Of a stretch of DNA of 64,000 nucleotides, positions 33,060 through 41,722 are shown piece by piece (position 1 is the first letter of the stretch; every line of letters begins with the position of its first letter). The notes beneath the pieces were generated by a model that was not told the origin of the DNA, searched no databases, and saw nothing but the letters and a program-made list of their open reading frames with translations. A program made the position numbers and the translations under genes. This DNA comes from Actinoplanes sp. M2I2 (GTDB taxonomy: Bacteria; Actinomycetota; Actinomycetes; Mycobacteriales; Micromonosporaceae): assembly GCF_023544445.1 (NCBI RefSeq), contig NZ_JALPVJ010000020.1, positions 104,211 to 168,210 on the forward strand. Reading direction: 5' to 3'.

Positions 33060-35543
33060 ATGGCTCGCGGAGAACTACGCATCTATCTCGGCGCCGCTCC
33101 CGGCGTCGGCAAGACCTACACGATGCTCGAGGAGGCGCACCGCCGCGCCGAGCGCGGCACCGACGTGGCCGTCGCCTTCGTCGAGACCCACGGCCGCAAA
33201 CACACCCAGGCCATGCTGGGCGACCTGGACATCCTGCCGCGGCGCACGGTCGGGTACCGCGGCGCCGAGTTCACCGAGATGGACCTCGACGCCGTCCTGG
33301 CCCGCAAGCCCGAGATCGCCGTCGTGGACGAGTTCGCGCACACCAACGTGCCCGGCTCGCGCAACGCCAAGCGGTGGCAGGACGTCCAGGAGTTGCTCGA
33401 CGCCGGCATCGACGTGCTGACCACCGTCAACGTGCAGCACCTGGAGTCGCTCAACGACGTCGTGGCCCGGATCACCGGCGTGGAACAGCGCGAGACCGTG
33501 CCGGACGCCGTCGTCCGCGCCGCCGAGCAGGTCGAACTGGTCGACATGACCCCGGAGGCGCTGCGCCGGCGGATGGCCCACGGCAACATCTACCGGCCGG
33601 AGAAGATCGACGCCGCCCTGGGCAACTACTTCCGCGCCGGCAACCTGACCGCGCTGCGCGAGCTGGCCCTGCTCTGGCTGGCCGACCAGGTCGAGGACCA
33701 GCTCGACAAGTACCGCGCCGACCACGGCATCAACGCCACCTGGGAGACCCGGGAACGGGTGGTCGTGGCCCTGACCGGTGGCCGCGAGGGCGACACCCTG
33801 ATCCGCCGCGCCGCCCGGATCGCCGCCCGCGACAAGGGCGCCGACCTGATGGCCGTCCACGTCACCCGCAACGACGGCCTGGCCGGCGCCGACCCGGCCA
33901 CCCTCTCCCGCCAGCGCGTCCTGGTGGAAAGCCTGGGCGGCACCTATCACCAGGTCGTCGGGGCCGACGTGCCGAGAGCCCTGCTCGACTTCGCCCGGGC
34001 CGTCAACGCCACCCAGATCGTGCTGGGCGTCAGCAGCCGGGGCAAACTGGCCCAGCTGTTCTCGGCCGGGGTCGGCGTCACCACCACCTCGATGTCCGGC
34101 TCCATCGACGTCCACCTGGTCACCCACGAGCGCGCCGCGCAGGGGCGCCGGGCCCAGCGCCTGCCGGCCGCGCTGTCCCGCCGCCGCCGGATCGCCGGCT
34201 TCGCGGCCACCGTGGCCGGCCTGCCCGCCCTGACCGCGGTGCTGCACGTGGGCCCGTCGCTGTCGCTGACCAACGACATCCTGCTGTTCCTGGCCGCCGT
34301 GGTCGGCGTGTCGCTGCTCGGCGGACTGTGGCCGGCCCTGCTCGCCGCCGTGGCCGGATCGCTGCTGCTCAACTACTTCTTCACCCCGCCGATCGGCCGG
34401 TTCACCATCGCCGAGGGCGACAATCTGCTCGCCCTGGCGATCTTCGTCGTGGTGGCGCTCGCGGTGAGCTGGGTGGTGGACACCGCGGCCCGCAAGACCC
34501 GGCAGGCCGCACAGGCCGGGGCGGACGCACAGACCCTGGCCACCGTCGCGGGCGGGGTCCTGCGCGGCGAGCGCCCGCTCATCGCGCTGCTCGACCGTCT
34601 GCGGGAGACCTTCGCCCTGCAGTCGGTGACCCTGCTCGAGGACGGCGTCGTCGTCGCCACCGTCGGCGACCGGGCGTGCACGGTCGCCGGTGAGGCCGAC
34701 GCCGAGGTCAAGGTCGACGACCACCTGAAGATGCTGCTCCGCGGCCGTCCGCTGGAGGCGTCGGCCCGGCGCATCGTCGAGGCGTTCGCCGCGCAGGCCG
34801 CGGTCGCCCTGCGCCAGGAACGTCTCAGCGCCGAGGCCGCCGCGGCCAAGCCCCTCGCCGAGACCGACCGGATGCGCACCGCGTTGCTCGCCGCGGTCAG
34901 CCACGACCTGCGTACGCCGCTCGCCTCGGCCAAGGCCGCCGTCGCCAGCCTGCGCAGCGACGAGATCCACTTCGACGACCACGACCGCGGCGAACTGCTG
35001 GCCACCGCCGACGAGTCCCTGGACCGCCTCGACCGGCTGGTCGCCAACCTGCTCGACATGAGCCGGCTGCAGGCCGGCGCGCTCGGCGTCACCCGCATCA
35101 GCGTGGGCGTCGAGGACATCGTCCCCCGCGCCCTCGACGACCTCGGACCCGGCGGCCGGGACGTCACCGTCCACATCCCCGACGACATCCCGCTGGTGCA
35201 CGCCGACCCCGGGCTGCTCGAGCGGATCGTCGTCAACCTGGCCGCCAACGCCCTGCGCTACAGCCCGCCCGAGCACCATCCGGTGATCACCGCGAGCGTG
35301 CTCGGGAACACCGTCGAGCTGCGCGTCATCGACCATGGCCCCGGCATCCCCGAGGACCGCTGGAACGACGTGTTCCTCCCGTTCCAGCGGCTCGGCGACC
35401 GGGACAACCACACCGGCGTCGGCCTCGGGCTGGCCCTGTCGCGGGGACTCACCGAGGCGATGGGCGGCACCCTGACCCCCGAGGACACCCCTGGAGGAGG
35501 CCTCACCATGATCCTGGCCCTGCCCGCCGTGAGCGGGACATGA
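33060..35543 (+). CDS. kdpD: Sensor histidine kinase KdpD
   Basis: This 827-residue turgor/potassium sensor has an N-terminal KdpD domain with Walker A GAAPGVGKTYTM at 12-23 and DEFAHTNVPGSRN near 95. Next come a universal-stress-like domain at about 230-350 and four closely spaced spans (about 380-480). A short GAF-like region precedes the kinase, with His615 in AAVSHDLRTPL and the ATPase words NLAANALRYSP, DHGPGIP and GVGLGLALSRG. It follows kdpC by 27 bases and overlaps kdpE by four. All expected catalytic residues are present. In other bacteria c-di-AMP binds the N-terminal part. Confidence 0.95.
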   Translation: MARGELRIYLGAAPGVGKTYTMLEEAHRRAERGTDVAVAFVETHGRKHTQAMLGDLDILPRRTVGYRGAEFTEMDLDAVLARKPEIAVVDEFAHTNVPGSRNAKRWQDVQELLDAGIDVLTTVNVQHLESLNDVVARITGVEQRETVPDAVVRAAEQVELVDMTPEALRRRMAHGNIYRPEKIDAALGNYFRAGNLTALRELALLWLADQVEDQLDKYRADHGINATWETRERVVVALTGGREGDTLIRRAARIAARDKGADLMAVHVTRNDGLAGADPATLSRQRVLVESLGGTYHQVVGADVPRALLDFARAVNATQIVLGVSSRGKLAQLFSAGVGVTTTSMSGSIDVHLVTHERAAQGRRAQRLPAALSRRRRIAGFAATVAGLPALTAVLHVGPSLSLTNDILLFLAAVVGVSLLGGLWPALLAAVAGSLLLNYFFTPPIGRFTIAEGDNLLALAIFVVVALAVSWVVDTAARKTRQAAQAGADAQTLATVAGGVLRGERPLIALLDRLRETFALQSVTLLEDGVVVATVGDRACTVAGEADAEVKVDDHLKMLLRGRPLEASARRIVEAFAAQAAVALRQERLSAEAAAAKPLAETDRMRTALLAAVSHDLRTPLASAKAAVASLRSDEIHFDDHDRGELLATADESLDRLDRLVANLLDMSRLQAGALGVTRISVGVEDIVPRALDDLGPGGRDVTVHIPDDIPLVHADPGLLERIVVNLAANALRYSPPEHHPVITASVLGNTVELRVIDHGPGIPEDRWNDVFLPFQRLGDRDNHTGVGLGLALSRGLTEAMGGTLTPEDTPGGGLTMILALPAVSGT

Positions 35544-35986
35544 CCCGCGTCCTCGTCGTCGACGACGAACCGCAGATCGTCCGGGCGCTGCGCATCAACC
35601 TGGCCGCCCGCGACTACGACGTCGACACCGCGCCCGACGGCCTCTCGGCTCTGCGCTCCGCCGCCCACCACCACCCGGATCTGGTCGTCCTCGACCTCGG
35701 CCTGCCCGACCTGGAGGGCGCCGACGTCATCCGCGGCCTGCGCGGCTGGACGGCCATCCCCATCATCGTGCTCTCCGGCCGGGCCGACAGCCGCGACAAG
35801 GTCGGCGCCCTCGACGCCGGCGCCGACGACTACGTCACCAAGCCGTTCGGCGTGGACGAACTCCTGGCCCGCATCCGGGCCGTCACCCGCCGCGCCCAGC
35901 CGGCCGGCGAGCCGCCGCCCGTGGCGACCATCGGCCGGCACCGCATCGACCTCGCCGCCCGCTCGGTCGCCACCCCCGGCACCTGA
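35540..35986 (+). CDS. kdpE: KdpE response regulator lacking its DNA-binding domain
   Basis: This 148-residue protein contains a complete receiver (DDE at 8-10, phosphoacceptor Asp52 in VVLDLGLPD, the Lys in YVTKPFG near 103) and the linker HRIDLAARSVATPG, then stops. Family members have about 225-230 residues, with a winged-helix domain from about 130 onward. Immediately after the stop a different frame (35980-36024) encodes HLMTEPGMGYGFQP and a stop, which is the conserved last segment of KdpE. Thus roughly 75 codons of the DNA-binding domain have been deleted with a frameshift. As it stands the protein could be phosphorylated by KdpD but should not bind DNA. Confidence 0.9.
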   Translation: MTRVLVVDDEPQIVRALRINLAARDYDVDTAPDGLSALRSAAHHHPDLVVLDLGLPDLEGADVIRGLRGWTAIPIIVLSGRADSRDKVGALDAGADDYVTKPFGVDELLARIRAVTRRAQPAGEPPPVATIGRHRIDLAARSVATPGT

Positions 35987-36024
35987 TGACCGAACCCGGC
36001 ATGGGCTACGGCTTCCAGCCCTGA
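35980..36024 (+). pseudogene. kdpE: Out-of-frame C-terminal relic of kdpE
   Basis: The 14 codons encode HLMTEPGMGYGFQP, the end of the winged-helix domain (wing and last strand) of OmpR/KdpE proteins, followed by TGA. It overlaps the premature kdpE stop in another frame and marks the right side of the deletion. Confidence 0.8.
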
Positions 36025-36039
36025 CCCGTGGGCGGCGGC

Positions 36040-36804
36040 TCACAGCCGCTGCATCCGGGTCCAGCCGTCCCAGCCCCGCTCGCGCAACATCTCGCGCATC
36101 CGCTCGGCCCGGTTGTCGGCGGCGTCGGCGAGATCGTCGAGCAGGGCGAAGAACGTGTCGTCGCTCGCCCCCTCGTCGTAGCCGAGCTCGCCGGCCGCCT
36201 CCGCCTGCTCCGCCAGCCCGACCATGATGTCGACGGCCTCGGCCAGGAGCGGGTCGTCGGCCCGGGCGGTGTCCATCAGCCGCGACAGCACCTGATAGAG
36301 CCGGACGACCTGCGGGTCGTCGAGCTGCGCCACCTTGTCCGGCAGCCACTCGACGACCTCGCCGGGCCAGCGGGCGACCATCAGGATCCACCCGTCCCGC
36401 TCACCCGCGATCATCCGCTCGGACGTCCCGATCTCGCGGAGCCGGTCGAGATAGGCGACCACGTCCGGGGGGAGCACGAGACTGTCCCCGGCGGTGAGCT
36501 GCGCGATCTGCCGGCGGCTGTCCTGCAGCCGGTAGATCTCGCCGAGCAGGTGGGTGTCGATCCGCTGCACGGTCTCGGCGAGGGCGTCGGGGCCGGCCTC
36601 GAGCATCGGGCCGATCCGGGCCAGCGGGACGCCCGCGTCGGCCAGGGTACGAATCTTGATCAGCGAGACCACGGCCGGCGCACCGTACCGGCGGTAGCCC
36701 GAGGCGTCCCGCTCCGGCTCGGGCAACAGCCCGATCTGGTGGTAGTGCCGGACCGCCCGCACCGTGACACCGGCGTACGCGGCGAGTTGCCCGATGGTGA
36801 GCAT
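36040..36804 (-). CDS. MerR-family transcriptional regulator
   Basis: This 254-residue protein has an N-terminal MerR winged helix (IGQLAAYAGVTVRAVRHYHQ, SGYRRYGAPAVVSLIKIRTL, residues 4-70), a dimerising coiled coil near 80-115 and a long C-terminal domain of about 130 residues resembling those of large-ligand sensors. It is the last gene of an operon behind an ABC exporter (15-base gap after the permease gene), and a MerR-type dyad lies in the operon promoter (38387-38407). Drug-responsive control of the exporter is a reasonable inference. Confidence 0.88.
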   Translation of the reverse strand: MLTIGQLAAYAGVTVRAVRHYHQIGLLPEPERDASGYRRYGAPAVVSLIKIRTLADAGVPLARIGPMLEAGPDALAETVQRIDTHLLGEIYRLQDSRRQIAQLTAGDSLVLPPDVVAYLDRLREIGTSERMIAGERDGWILMVARWPGEVVEWLPDKVAQLDDPQVVRLYQVLSRLMDTARADDPLLAEAVDIMVGLAEQAEAAGELGYDEGASDDTFFALLDDLADAADNRAERMREMLRERGWDGWTRMQRL

Positions 36805-36818
36805 GGCCCGATCCTGGC

Positions 36819-37577
36819 TCAGTTGATGCGGCGGCGATAGATGACGGCGGCGAGAGCGATGGCCACGACCAGCAAGCCGGCGCACCAGGCGAGGGCGGTC
36901 CAGATGTCCGGGCCGACCGGCTGCCCGGCGAACAGCGCCCGGAGCGTGTTCACGATGGAGGTCACCGGCTGGTTCTCGGCGAAGGCGCGCACCGGCCCCG
37001 GCATCGACGCGGTGGGCACGAACGCCGAGCTGACGAACGGCAGGAAGATCAGCGGATAGGCGAACGCGCTCGCGCCGTCCACGGAGCTCGCCGTCAGCCC
37101 CGGGATCACCGCGAGCCAGGTCAGCGCCAGGGTGAACAGGACCAGGATGCCGGCGGCGGCCAGCCACGCCGACCCGCCCGCTCCCGACCGGAAGCCGATC
37201 ATCAGGGCGACCAGCAGGACCACCACGAGCGAGATCAGGTTGGCCACCAGCGAGGTCAGGACGTGCGCCCACAGGACGGCGGCGCGGGCGATCGGCATGG
37301 ATCGGAACCGGTCGAAGATGCCGCCCTGCAGATCGGAGAACAACCGGTACGCGGTGTACGAGATACTGGAGGCGATGGTGATGATCAGGATGCCGGGCAG
37401 CAGGTAGTTCACGTACGAGCCGGCCCCGGTCCGGATGGCGCCGCCGAGGACGTAGACGAACAACAGCAGCATGGCGATCGGCGTGAGCACCGTGGTGATG
37501 ACGGTGTCGGGACTGCGGACGACGTGGCGCAGCGAACGGCCCAGCAGGACGGCTGTGTCGCCGGCAAGCCGGTTCAT
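36819..37577 (-). CDS. ABC-2 type exporter permease
   Basis: This 252-residue membrane protein has six spans (about 28-48, 60-80, 105-130, 140-165, 170-190 and 225-248) and the ABC-2 motif around DLQGGIFDRFRSMPIARAAV. It is like the DrrB family of drug export permeases. The ATG overlaps the ATPase gene stop by four bases. With the ATPase it would form a homodimeric or 2+2 exporter in the membrane, probably for a drug or secondary metabolite. The MerR gene follows in the same operon. Confidence 0.9.
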   Translation of the reverse strand: MNRLAGDTAVLLGRSLRHVVRSPDTVITTVLTPIAMLLLFVYVLGGAIRTGAGSYVNYLLPGILIITIASSISYTAYRLFSDLQGGIFDRFRSMPIARAAVLWAHVLTSLVANLISLVVVLLVALMIGFRSGAGGSAWLAAAGILVLFTLALTWLAVIPGLTASSVDGASAFAYPLIFLPFVSSAFVPTASMPGPVRAFAENQPVTSIVNTLRALFAGQPVGPDIWTALAWCAGLLVVAIALAAVIYRRRIN

Positions 37578-38368
37578 CGCCGTTCTCCGTTCGCGGCCGG
37601 TCCGACCAGGGTCAGGAAGACGTCCTCGAGCGTGGGCTTCTTCTCGACGTACTCGACCTTGGCCGGCGGGAGGAGCTGCTTGAGCTCCTCCGGGGTGCCG
37701 CTGACGACGATCCGGCCCTCGTGCAGGATGGCGACCCGGTCGGCCAGCTGGTCCGCCTCGTCGAGGTGCTGGGTGGTGAGCAGCACGGTCGTGCCGCCGG
37801 CGACGAGTTCCCGGACGGCCCGCCACACCTCGAGGCGCGCCTCCGGGTCGAGCCCGCTGGTCGGCTCGTCGAGGAAGATGACCGGTGGGTTCCCGATCAG
37901 GCTCATCGCGATGTCGAGCCGGCGGCGCATGCCCCCGGAGTACGTGCCGACCCGGCGGCGGCCCGCCTCGGTCAGCGCGAACCGCCGCAGCAGGTCGTCC
38001 GCGATCGTGCCGACGTTGCTGAGGTGGCGCAGCCGGGCAACCAGGACCAGGTTCTCGCGTCCGGTGAGGATCTCGTCGACGGCCGCGAACTGACCGGTGA
38101 GGCTGACCGACTCGCGGACGTCGGCGGCCCGGGTCGCCACGTCGAAGCCGTTGACCCGGGCCGTGCCGGCGTCGAGTCTGAGCAGCGTGGACAGAATGCT
38201 GATCACCGTCGTCTTCCCCGCCCCGTTCGAGCCGAGCAGGGCCACGATGCTGCCCCGGGCCACGACGAGGTCCACCCCGCGCAGCACCTTCACCGGCCCG
38301 AAGGATTTCTCGAGGCCGAGTACGGTGATCGCCGGCTCGCTGACTTGTTCGGATGTCGCTGGGCTCAT
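37574..38368 (-). CDS. ABC exporter ATP-binding protein (DrrA-like)
   Basis: This 264-residue ATPase has Walker A LGSNGAGKTT near residue 47, the Q-loop in SLTGQFAAVD, the signature TYSGGMRRRLDIAMSL, Walker B VIFLDEPTSGLDPEAR and the H-switch TTQHLDEAD. The C-terminal tail AKVEYVEKKPTLEDVFLTLVG is typical of DrrA/CcmA-like drug exporters. The start at 38368 is supported by a -10 CATGCT ending seven bases upstream. It is first in the operon with the permease and MerR genes. Confidence 0.92.
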   Translation of the reverse strand: MSPATSEQVSEPAITVLGLEKSFGPVKVLRGVDLVVARGSIVALLGSNGAGKTTVISILSTLLRLDAGTARVNGFDVATRAADVRESVSLTGQFAAVDEILTGRENLVLVARLRHLSNVGTIADDLLRRFALTEAGRRRVGTYSGGMRRRLDIAMSLIGNPPVIFLDEPTSGLDPEARLEVWRAVRELVAGGTTVLLTTQHLDEADQLADRVAILHEGRIVVSGTPEELKQLLPPAKVEYVEKKPTLEDVFLTLVGPAANGERR

Positions 38369-38375
38369 GCGCGTC

Positions 38376-38407
38376 AGCATGGAGGGTTGACCCACCGTCA
38401 GGGTCAA
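38376..38407 (-). promoter_or_regulatory. MerR-type promoter of the ABC operon
   Basis: TTGACC and GGTCAA form a perfect six-base inverted repeat around nine bases (38387-38407). On the minus strand the first arm is also the -35 TTGACC, and CATGCT (38381-38376) is a possible -10 after a long 20-base spacer. An over-long spacer with an embedded dyad is the hallmark of MerR-activated promoters. Confidence 0.6.
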
Positions 38408-38416
38408 GCCCGGCGG

Positions 38417-40390
38417 TCAGTCGGGGCGGAAGACCGTGACGAGCACGCGCAGGATGAGGACGGCCGAAACGACCAGCAGGCCGTAGCCCAGGAGCGGGAA
38501 CAGGGCGACGCCGGCGCTGACCCGCGGGCCGCCGCCGGTGCCGAGCAGGAACGTGGCCATCAGTCCCGCGGTCGCCCCGATCACCGTGAGCAGCACCTGG
38601 TGGAGCAGGCCGGTCACCAGCCGCCGGTCCTGGTCGTCGGCGAACAGCCGGACGTTGAACCGCAGCCGGCCGTGCTCGACCGCGTCGCCGATCCGGTCGA
38701 TCCGGCGGGGGAGGCCGCGCAGCATCGGCAGGATGGTGCTGAGCTCCTGCTCGAGAGCGTCGCGCAGATTGGCCGGCGTGAGCGTTTCGGTGATCCGGCG
38801 GCCGGCCGACGCGCGGGCCTGGCCGACCAGGTCGAAATCGGAGTGGACCAGCGAGAGCGTGCCCTCGAGCGTGGTGACGGCCCGGAACACGGCCGCGACC
38901 GAGGACGGCACCCCGAGACCGTGCGCGGTGAAGGTCTTCAGCAGCGCGCTGACCGCCGCGACGCCGACCGTGCTGCCCGGTGCCGCGTACCGCACGAGGA
39001 GCGCGCCGACCACGCGCTGCAGCTCCCGTTCGTCCACCTCCTCGGGCCGGTCGAGCAGCTGCAGCAGCGAGTCGGTCACCGCCACCGAGTCGCCGCGGCT
39101 GACCGCCAGCAGCAGCCGTCCGATCAGGGTCCGGGTGACCGCGTCGATCCGGCCGACCGAGCCCAGGTCGAGCAGGCCCAGCGACCCGTCGCCGGTCAGC
39201 AGCAGGTTGCCCGGGTGCAGGTCGACGTGGAAGAGACCGTGGACCAGGATCTGGTCGAGCATGCTGTCGAGCAGGCCGGAGGCGATCTCGGCCCGGCGCC
39301 CTCCGTCGAGGCGGGCGAGGACCGGTGCGGCCGCGCCGAGCGGCGTGCCGGGCAGACGGTCCATCACCAGGACCCGTTCCGAGCTGAGCTCCGGGTACGG
39401 GGCCGGCACCCGTACTCCCCGGTCCGGCGACGAGGCCAGGGCCGCGGCCATGGCCAGCAGGTTGTCGCGCTCGACGGTGAAGTCGAGTTCCTCGCGCAGG
39501 GCCGCGGCGAACCCGGTGGCCAGGCCGCGGACGCCGAAGGCCCGGCCCCAGGCGGTCCGCTCCTCGAGCATGTCGCCCAGCCGGAGCAGGATGTCCAGGT
39601 CGCGCTCGACGATCCGGGCGATCCCCGGCCGCTGCACCTTGACGACGACGTCGGTGCCGTCGAGCAGCCGGGCCGTGTGCACCTGGGCCACCGAGGCGGC
39701 GGCCAGCGGTTCCCGGTCGATCTCGCCGAAGACCTGGTCGACCGGCCGGCCCAGCTCGGCGGTCAGCAGCGCGTCGATCTCGGGCCACGGCACCGGGGCG
39801 GCCTTGTCCTGCAACGCGGTCAGCTCGTCGATGAACTCGGCCGGCAGCAGGTCGCGCCGGGTGGACAGCAGCTGACCGATCTTGACGAAGGTCACGCCGC
39901 CCTCGTCGAGGGTGGCCCGCAGCGACCGGGCCAGCCGCCGCCGCGCCGCCGCCGACGTCGGGCCCGGTTGCGGGCGGCCGCGCAGGAACCGGCCGAGGCC
40001 GTGCCGCAGCGCTATCCGGACGATCGTCGAGTAGCGCCGGGCGCGTTCGGTCCGGCGCCGGATGCTCCGCCAGGCCTCGACCGGGCCGGGCAGCGAACCG
40101 GTCGGCAGGAGCACCTCGAGAACGACCAGCGCCGCCATGGCCAGCAGCGCGGCGACGACGAGCGACGCCGTACCCAGCAGGAAGGCCTCGCCGCCGCCGA
40201 CCGTGGCCGGATCGGGCGGCGCGAACGCCGACAGGATCGGCGCCGTAACGAGCATGGCCAGCACGGCGGCCAGCAGGGCCCGGACCAGGCCGACCCGGAC
40301 GCCGAGCAGCCGCCGGATGACCGCGGCGAACGCCAGCACCGTCACGACGACGACGGGGACGAACAGCAAGATCGAAAGAGCTCGTTCCAC
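38417..40390 (-). CDS. ABC1/UbiB-family atypical kinase
   Basis: This 657-residue protein of the ABC1/AarF/UbiB family begins with about four spans (residues 5-120). The kinase-like domain then shows the KxGQ motif in FVKIGQLLSTRRDLLP, an Ala-rich loop in LAAASVAQVHTARL, the Lys of VVVKVQRPGI, FHVDLHPGNLLLTGDGSL as catalytic loop and LLDLGSVG as the DFG-like motif. Two C-terminal spans follow (about 600-650). The family supports isoprenoid quinone or lipid metabolism, and the extra N-terminal spans are common in actinobacteria. It is transcribed towards the ABC operon but has its own promoter region upstream (40391-40620, nothing else recognised there). Confidence 0.88.
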   Translation of the reverse strand: MERALSILLFVPVVVVTVLAFAAVIRRLLGVRVGLVRALLAAVLAMLVTAPILSAFAPPDPATVGGGEAFLLGTASLVVAALLAMAALVVLEVLLPTGSLPGPVEAWRSIRRRTERARRYSTIVRIALRHGLGRFLRGRPQPGPTSAAARRRLARSLRATLDEGGVTFVKIGQLLSTRRDLLPAEFIDELTALQDKAAPVPWPEIDALLTAELGRPVDQVFGEIDREPLAAASVAQVHTARLLDGTDVVVKVQRPGIARIVERDLDILLRLGDMLEERTAWGRAFGVRGLATGFAAALREELDFTVERDNLLAMAAALASSPDRGVRVPAPYPELSSERVLVMDRLPGTPLGAAAPVLARLDGGRRAEIASGLLDSMLDQILVHGLFHVDLHPGNLLLTGDGSLGLLDLGSVGRIDAVTRTLIGRLLLAVSRGDSVAVTDSLLQLLDRPEEVDERELQRVVGALLVRYAAPGSTVGVAAVSALLKTFTAHGLGVPSSVAAVFRAVTTLEGTLSLVHSDFDLVGQARASAGRRITETLTPANLRDALEQELSTILPMLRGLPRRIDRIGDAVEHGRLRFNVRLFADDQDRRLVTGLLHQVLLTVIGATAGLMATFLLGTGGGPRVSAGVALFPLLGYGLLVVSAVLILRVLVTVFRPD

Positions 40391-40625
40391 GAGGAGTGAC
40401 GATATCGTCGCCGGCCATTGCGGACCGTCCCGCTGTGTTCGGCCGCAGGTGGGTGGTTCGAGCGCCTGGTTTCTCGACCACGGCGCACCCGGGCATTGTG
40501 GACACGGCCTCGGCTGCCCTGCCTTCGCTGGTCAGCGCGGCGGTGCCGAGATCAGGAACGAGCGGGCGACCTCGCCGGGGGCGCAACCGCACGAGTAACC
40601 CGTTGACCTGTCTCACGCCGCCGCT

Positions 40626-40660
40626 ATAACGTTGTTATCGAGCAATAACGTTGTTATTGC
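40626..40660. promoter_or_regulatory. Duplicated palindromic operators upstream of the DoxX gene
   Basis: ATAACGTTGTTAT occurs at 40626-40638 and again at 40645-40657. The second copy extends to the perfect 8-base arms GCAATAAC and GTTATTGC around GTT (40642-40660). The two centres are 19 bases apart, close to two DNA turns. This is a typical repressor site of the TetR kind, about 60 bases before the DoxX start, with no regulator gene beside it. Confidence 0.65.
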
Positions 40661-40717
40661 TGGTCGGCGGCAGGTCTCTCGGAGATCGCCGTCACCATGT
40701 CGATGGGGGAGACACTC

Positions 40718-41227
40718 ATGGAACCGTTGATCGTGCTCGTCATGGCCACCGTGGCGATTCTCGTGGCCGGAAAGGCCGGCGTCCGACGGCTGAAACCCTG
40801 GCCGGTCGCCGTGCGCGGCGGGTTGGCGGCCATGTTCCTGGTGACGGGAGTGGCCCATTTCGTCGGCATGCGCGCCGAGCTGATCAGCATGGTCCCGCCC
40901 GACCTGCCGTCCCCGGGCCTGCTCGTCACGATCACCGGTGTGCTCGAGCTGCTCGGCGCCGCCGGGCTGCTGCTGCGCCGCACGGCGCCGTGGGCCGCCA
41001 CCGGCCTGGCCCTGCTGCTGGTGGCCATGTTCCCGGCGAACGTCTACGCGGCACAGCAGGGCCTGACCACCGCCACGGGCGATGCTCTGGTGCCGCGCAC
41101 CCTGATGCAGCTCGTCTTCCTCGCCGCCGCGGTCTCGATACCGATCCACCATCTCCGGGAGCGCCGTAAGAAAATCGCTTCCTCGCCGGCTCCAACCGGC
41201 CGCGTCAGGAAGAGTTCGGGCGGGTAG
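40718..41227 (+). CDS. DoxX-family membrane protein
   Basis: This 169-residue protein has four spans (about 3-20, 36-58, 65-88 and 92-115) and the DoxX pattern (AAMFLVTGVAHFVGMRAELI, ITGVLELLGAAGLLLRRTAP). The C-terminal tail is basic. I prefer the ATG at 40718 with GGGGGAG five bases upstream; an ATG at 40697 is possible. DoxX proteins are small membrane proteins linked to redox stress and quinone or sulfur metabolism, with mostly unknown function. Control by an unlinked repressor at the twin palindromes upstream is inferred. Confidence 0.8.
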   Translation: MEPLIVLVMATVAILVAGKAGVRRLKPWPVAVRGGLAAMFLVTGVAHFVGMRAELISMVPPDLPSPGLLVTITGVLELLGAAGLLLRRTAPWAATGLALLLVAMFPANVYAAQQGLTTATGDALVPRTLMQLVFLAAAVSIPIHHLRERRKKIASSPAPTGRVRKSSGG

Positions 41228-41305
41228 GCGGCCGTGGCGGTGAGGCTGTCCCGGCGGCTGCGTTCGACCCTCTCCGGAGTCGAGCTGTACGTGAGGGACC
41301 GGCGC

Positions 41306-41623
41306 TCAGGCGGCCAGCTGCTGCAGGAAGTGCGAGATTCCGACCTCGGCCCAGTGCTCGACGATGCGCCCGTCGCGGACGACGTCGAAGGTGGTGCCGG
41401 TCATCGTGGCCGTCCGGCCGGCCGACGGGACACCGAAGAACTCGGCCTTCTGGGTGCCGGTGAGGGCCCAGCGGGTCGCCACCTTGTCACCCTCGCGGAC
41501 CTGGTCGAGGATCTGCACCCGGACGTTGTCGAAGGAGCTGAACAGCGGCTTCTCGGCGGCCAGCCACGTCGCCCGGGTGAGCTCGTACCCGGAGGACGGG
41601 TGGATGATCAGGTCAGGGGACAT
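41306..41623 (-). CDS. SnoaL-like/ester cyclase-type protein, short
   Basis: This 105-residue NTF2-fold protein shows ILDQVREGDKVATRWALTGT, the FFGVPSAGRTATMTGTTFDV segment and the C-terminal GRIVEHWAEVGISHFLQQL, all typical of SnoaL-like ester cyclases. The family usually has 125-140 residues, and the first helix and part of the first strand seem to be missing. An in-frame stop lies just upstream of the ATG at 41623 and no good ribosome binding site is visible. It may be a 5'-truncated gene or a naturally short member. It lies downstream of the SDR gene on the same strand with a 99-base gap. Confidence 0.7.
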   Translation of the reverse strand: MSPDLIIHPSSGYELTRATWLAAEKPLFSSFDNVRVQILDQVREGDKVATRWALTGTQKAEFFGVPSAGRTATMTGTTFDVVRDGRIVEHWAEVGISHFLQQLAA

Positions 41624-41722
41624 CGTCGATGCTCATTTCGTTGAGATCCACATTCGCTGCGACATTCCTACGTGACACATCTGAGGTTCGAGCGGAAGCT
41701 CCTGTTCGAGATGGTGTCCTGC

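Noticed and set aside
40391..40625. Small open frames upstream of the DoxX operators
   Set aside because: They overlap in several frames, have no ribosome binding site and no recognisable composition; the stretch is treated as intergenic.
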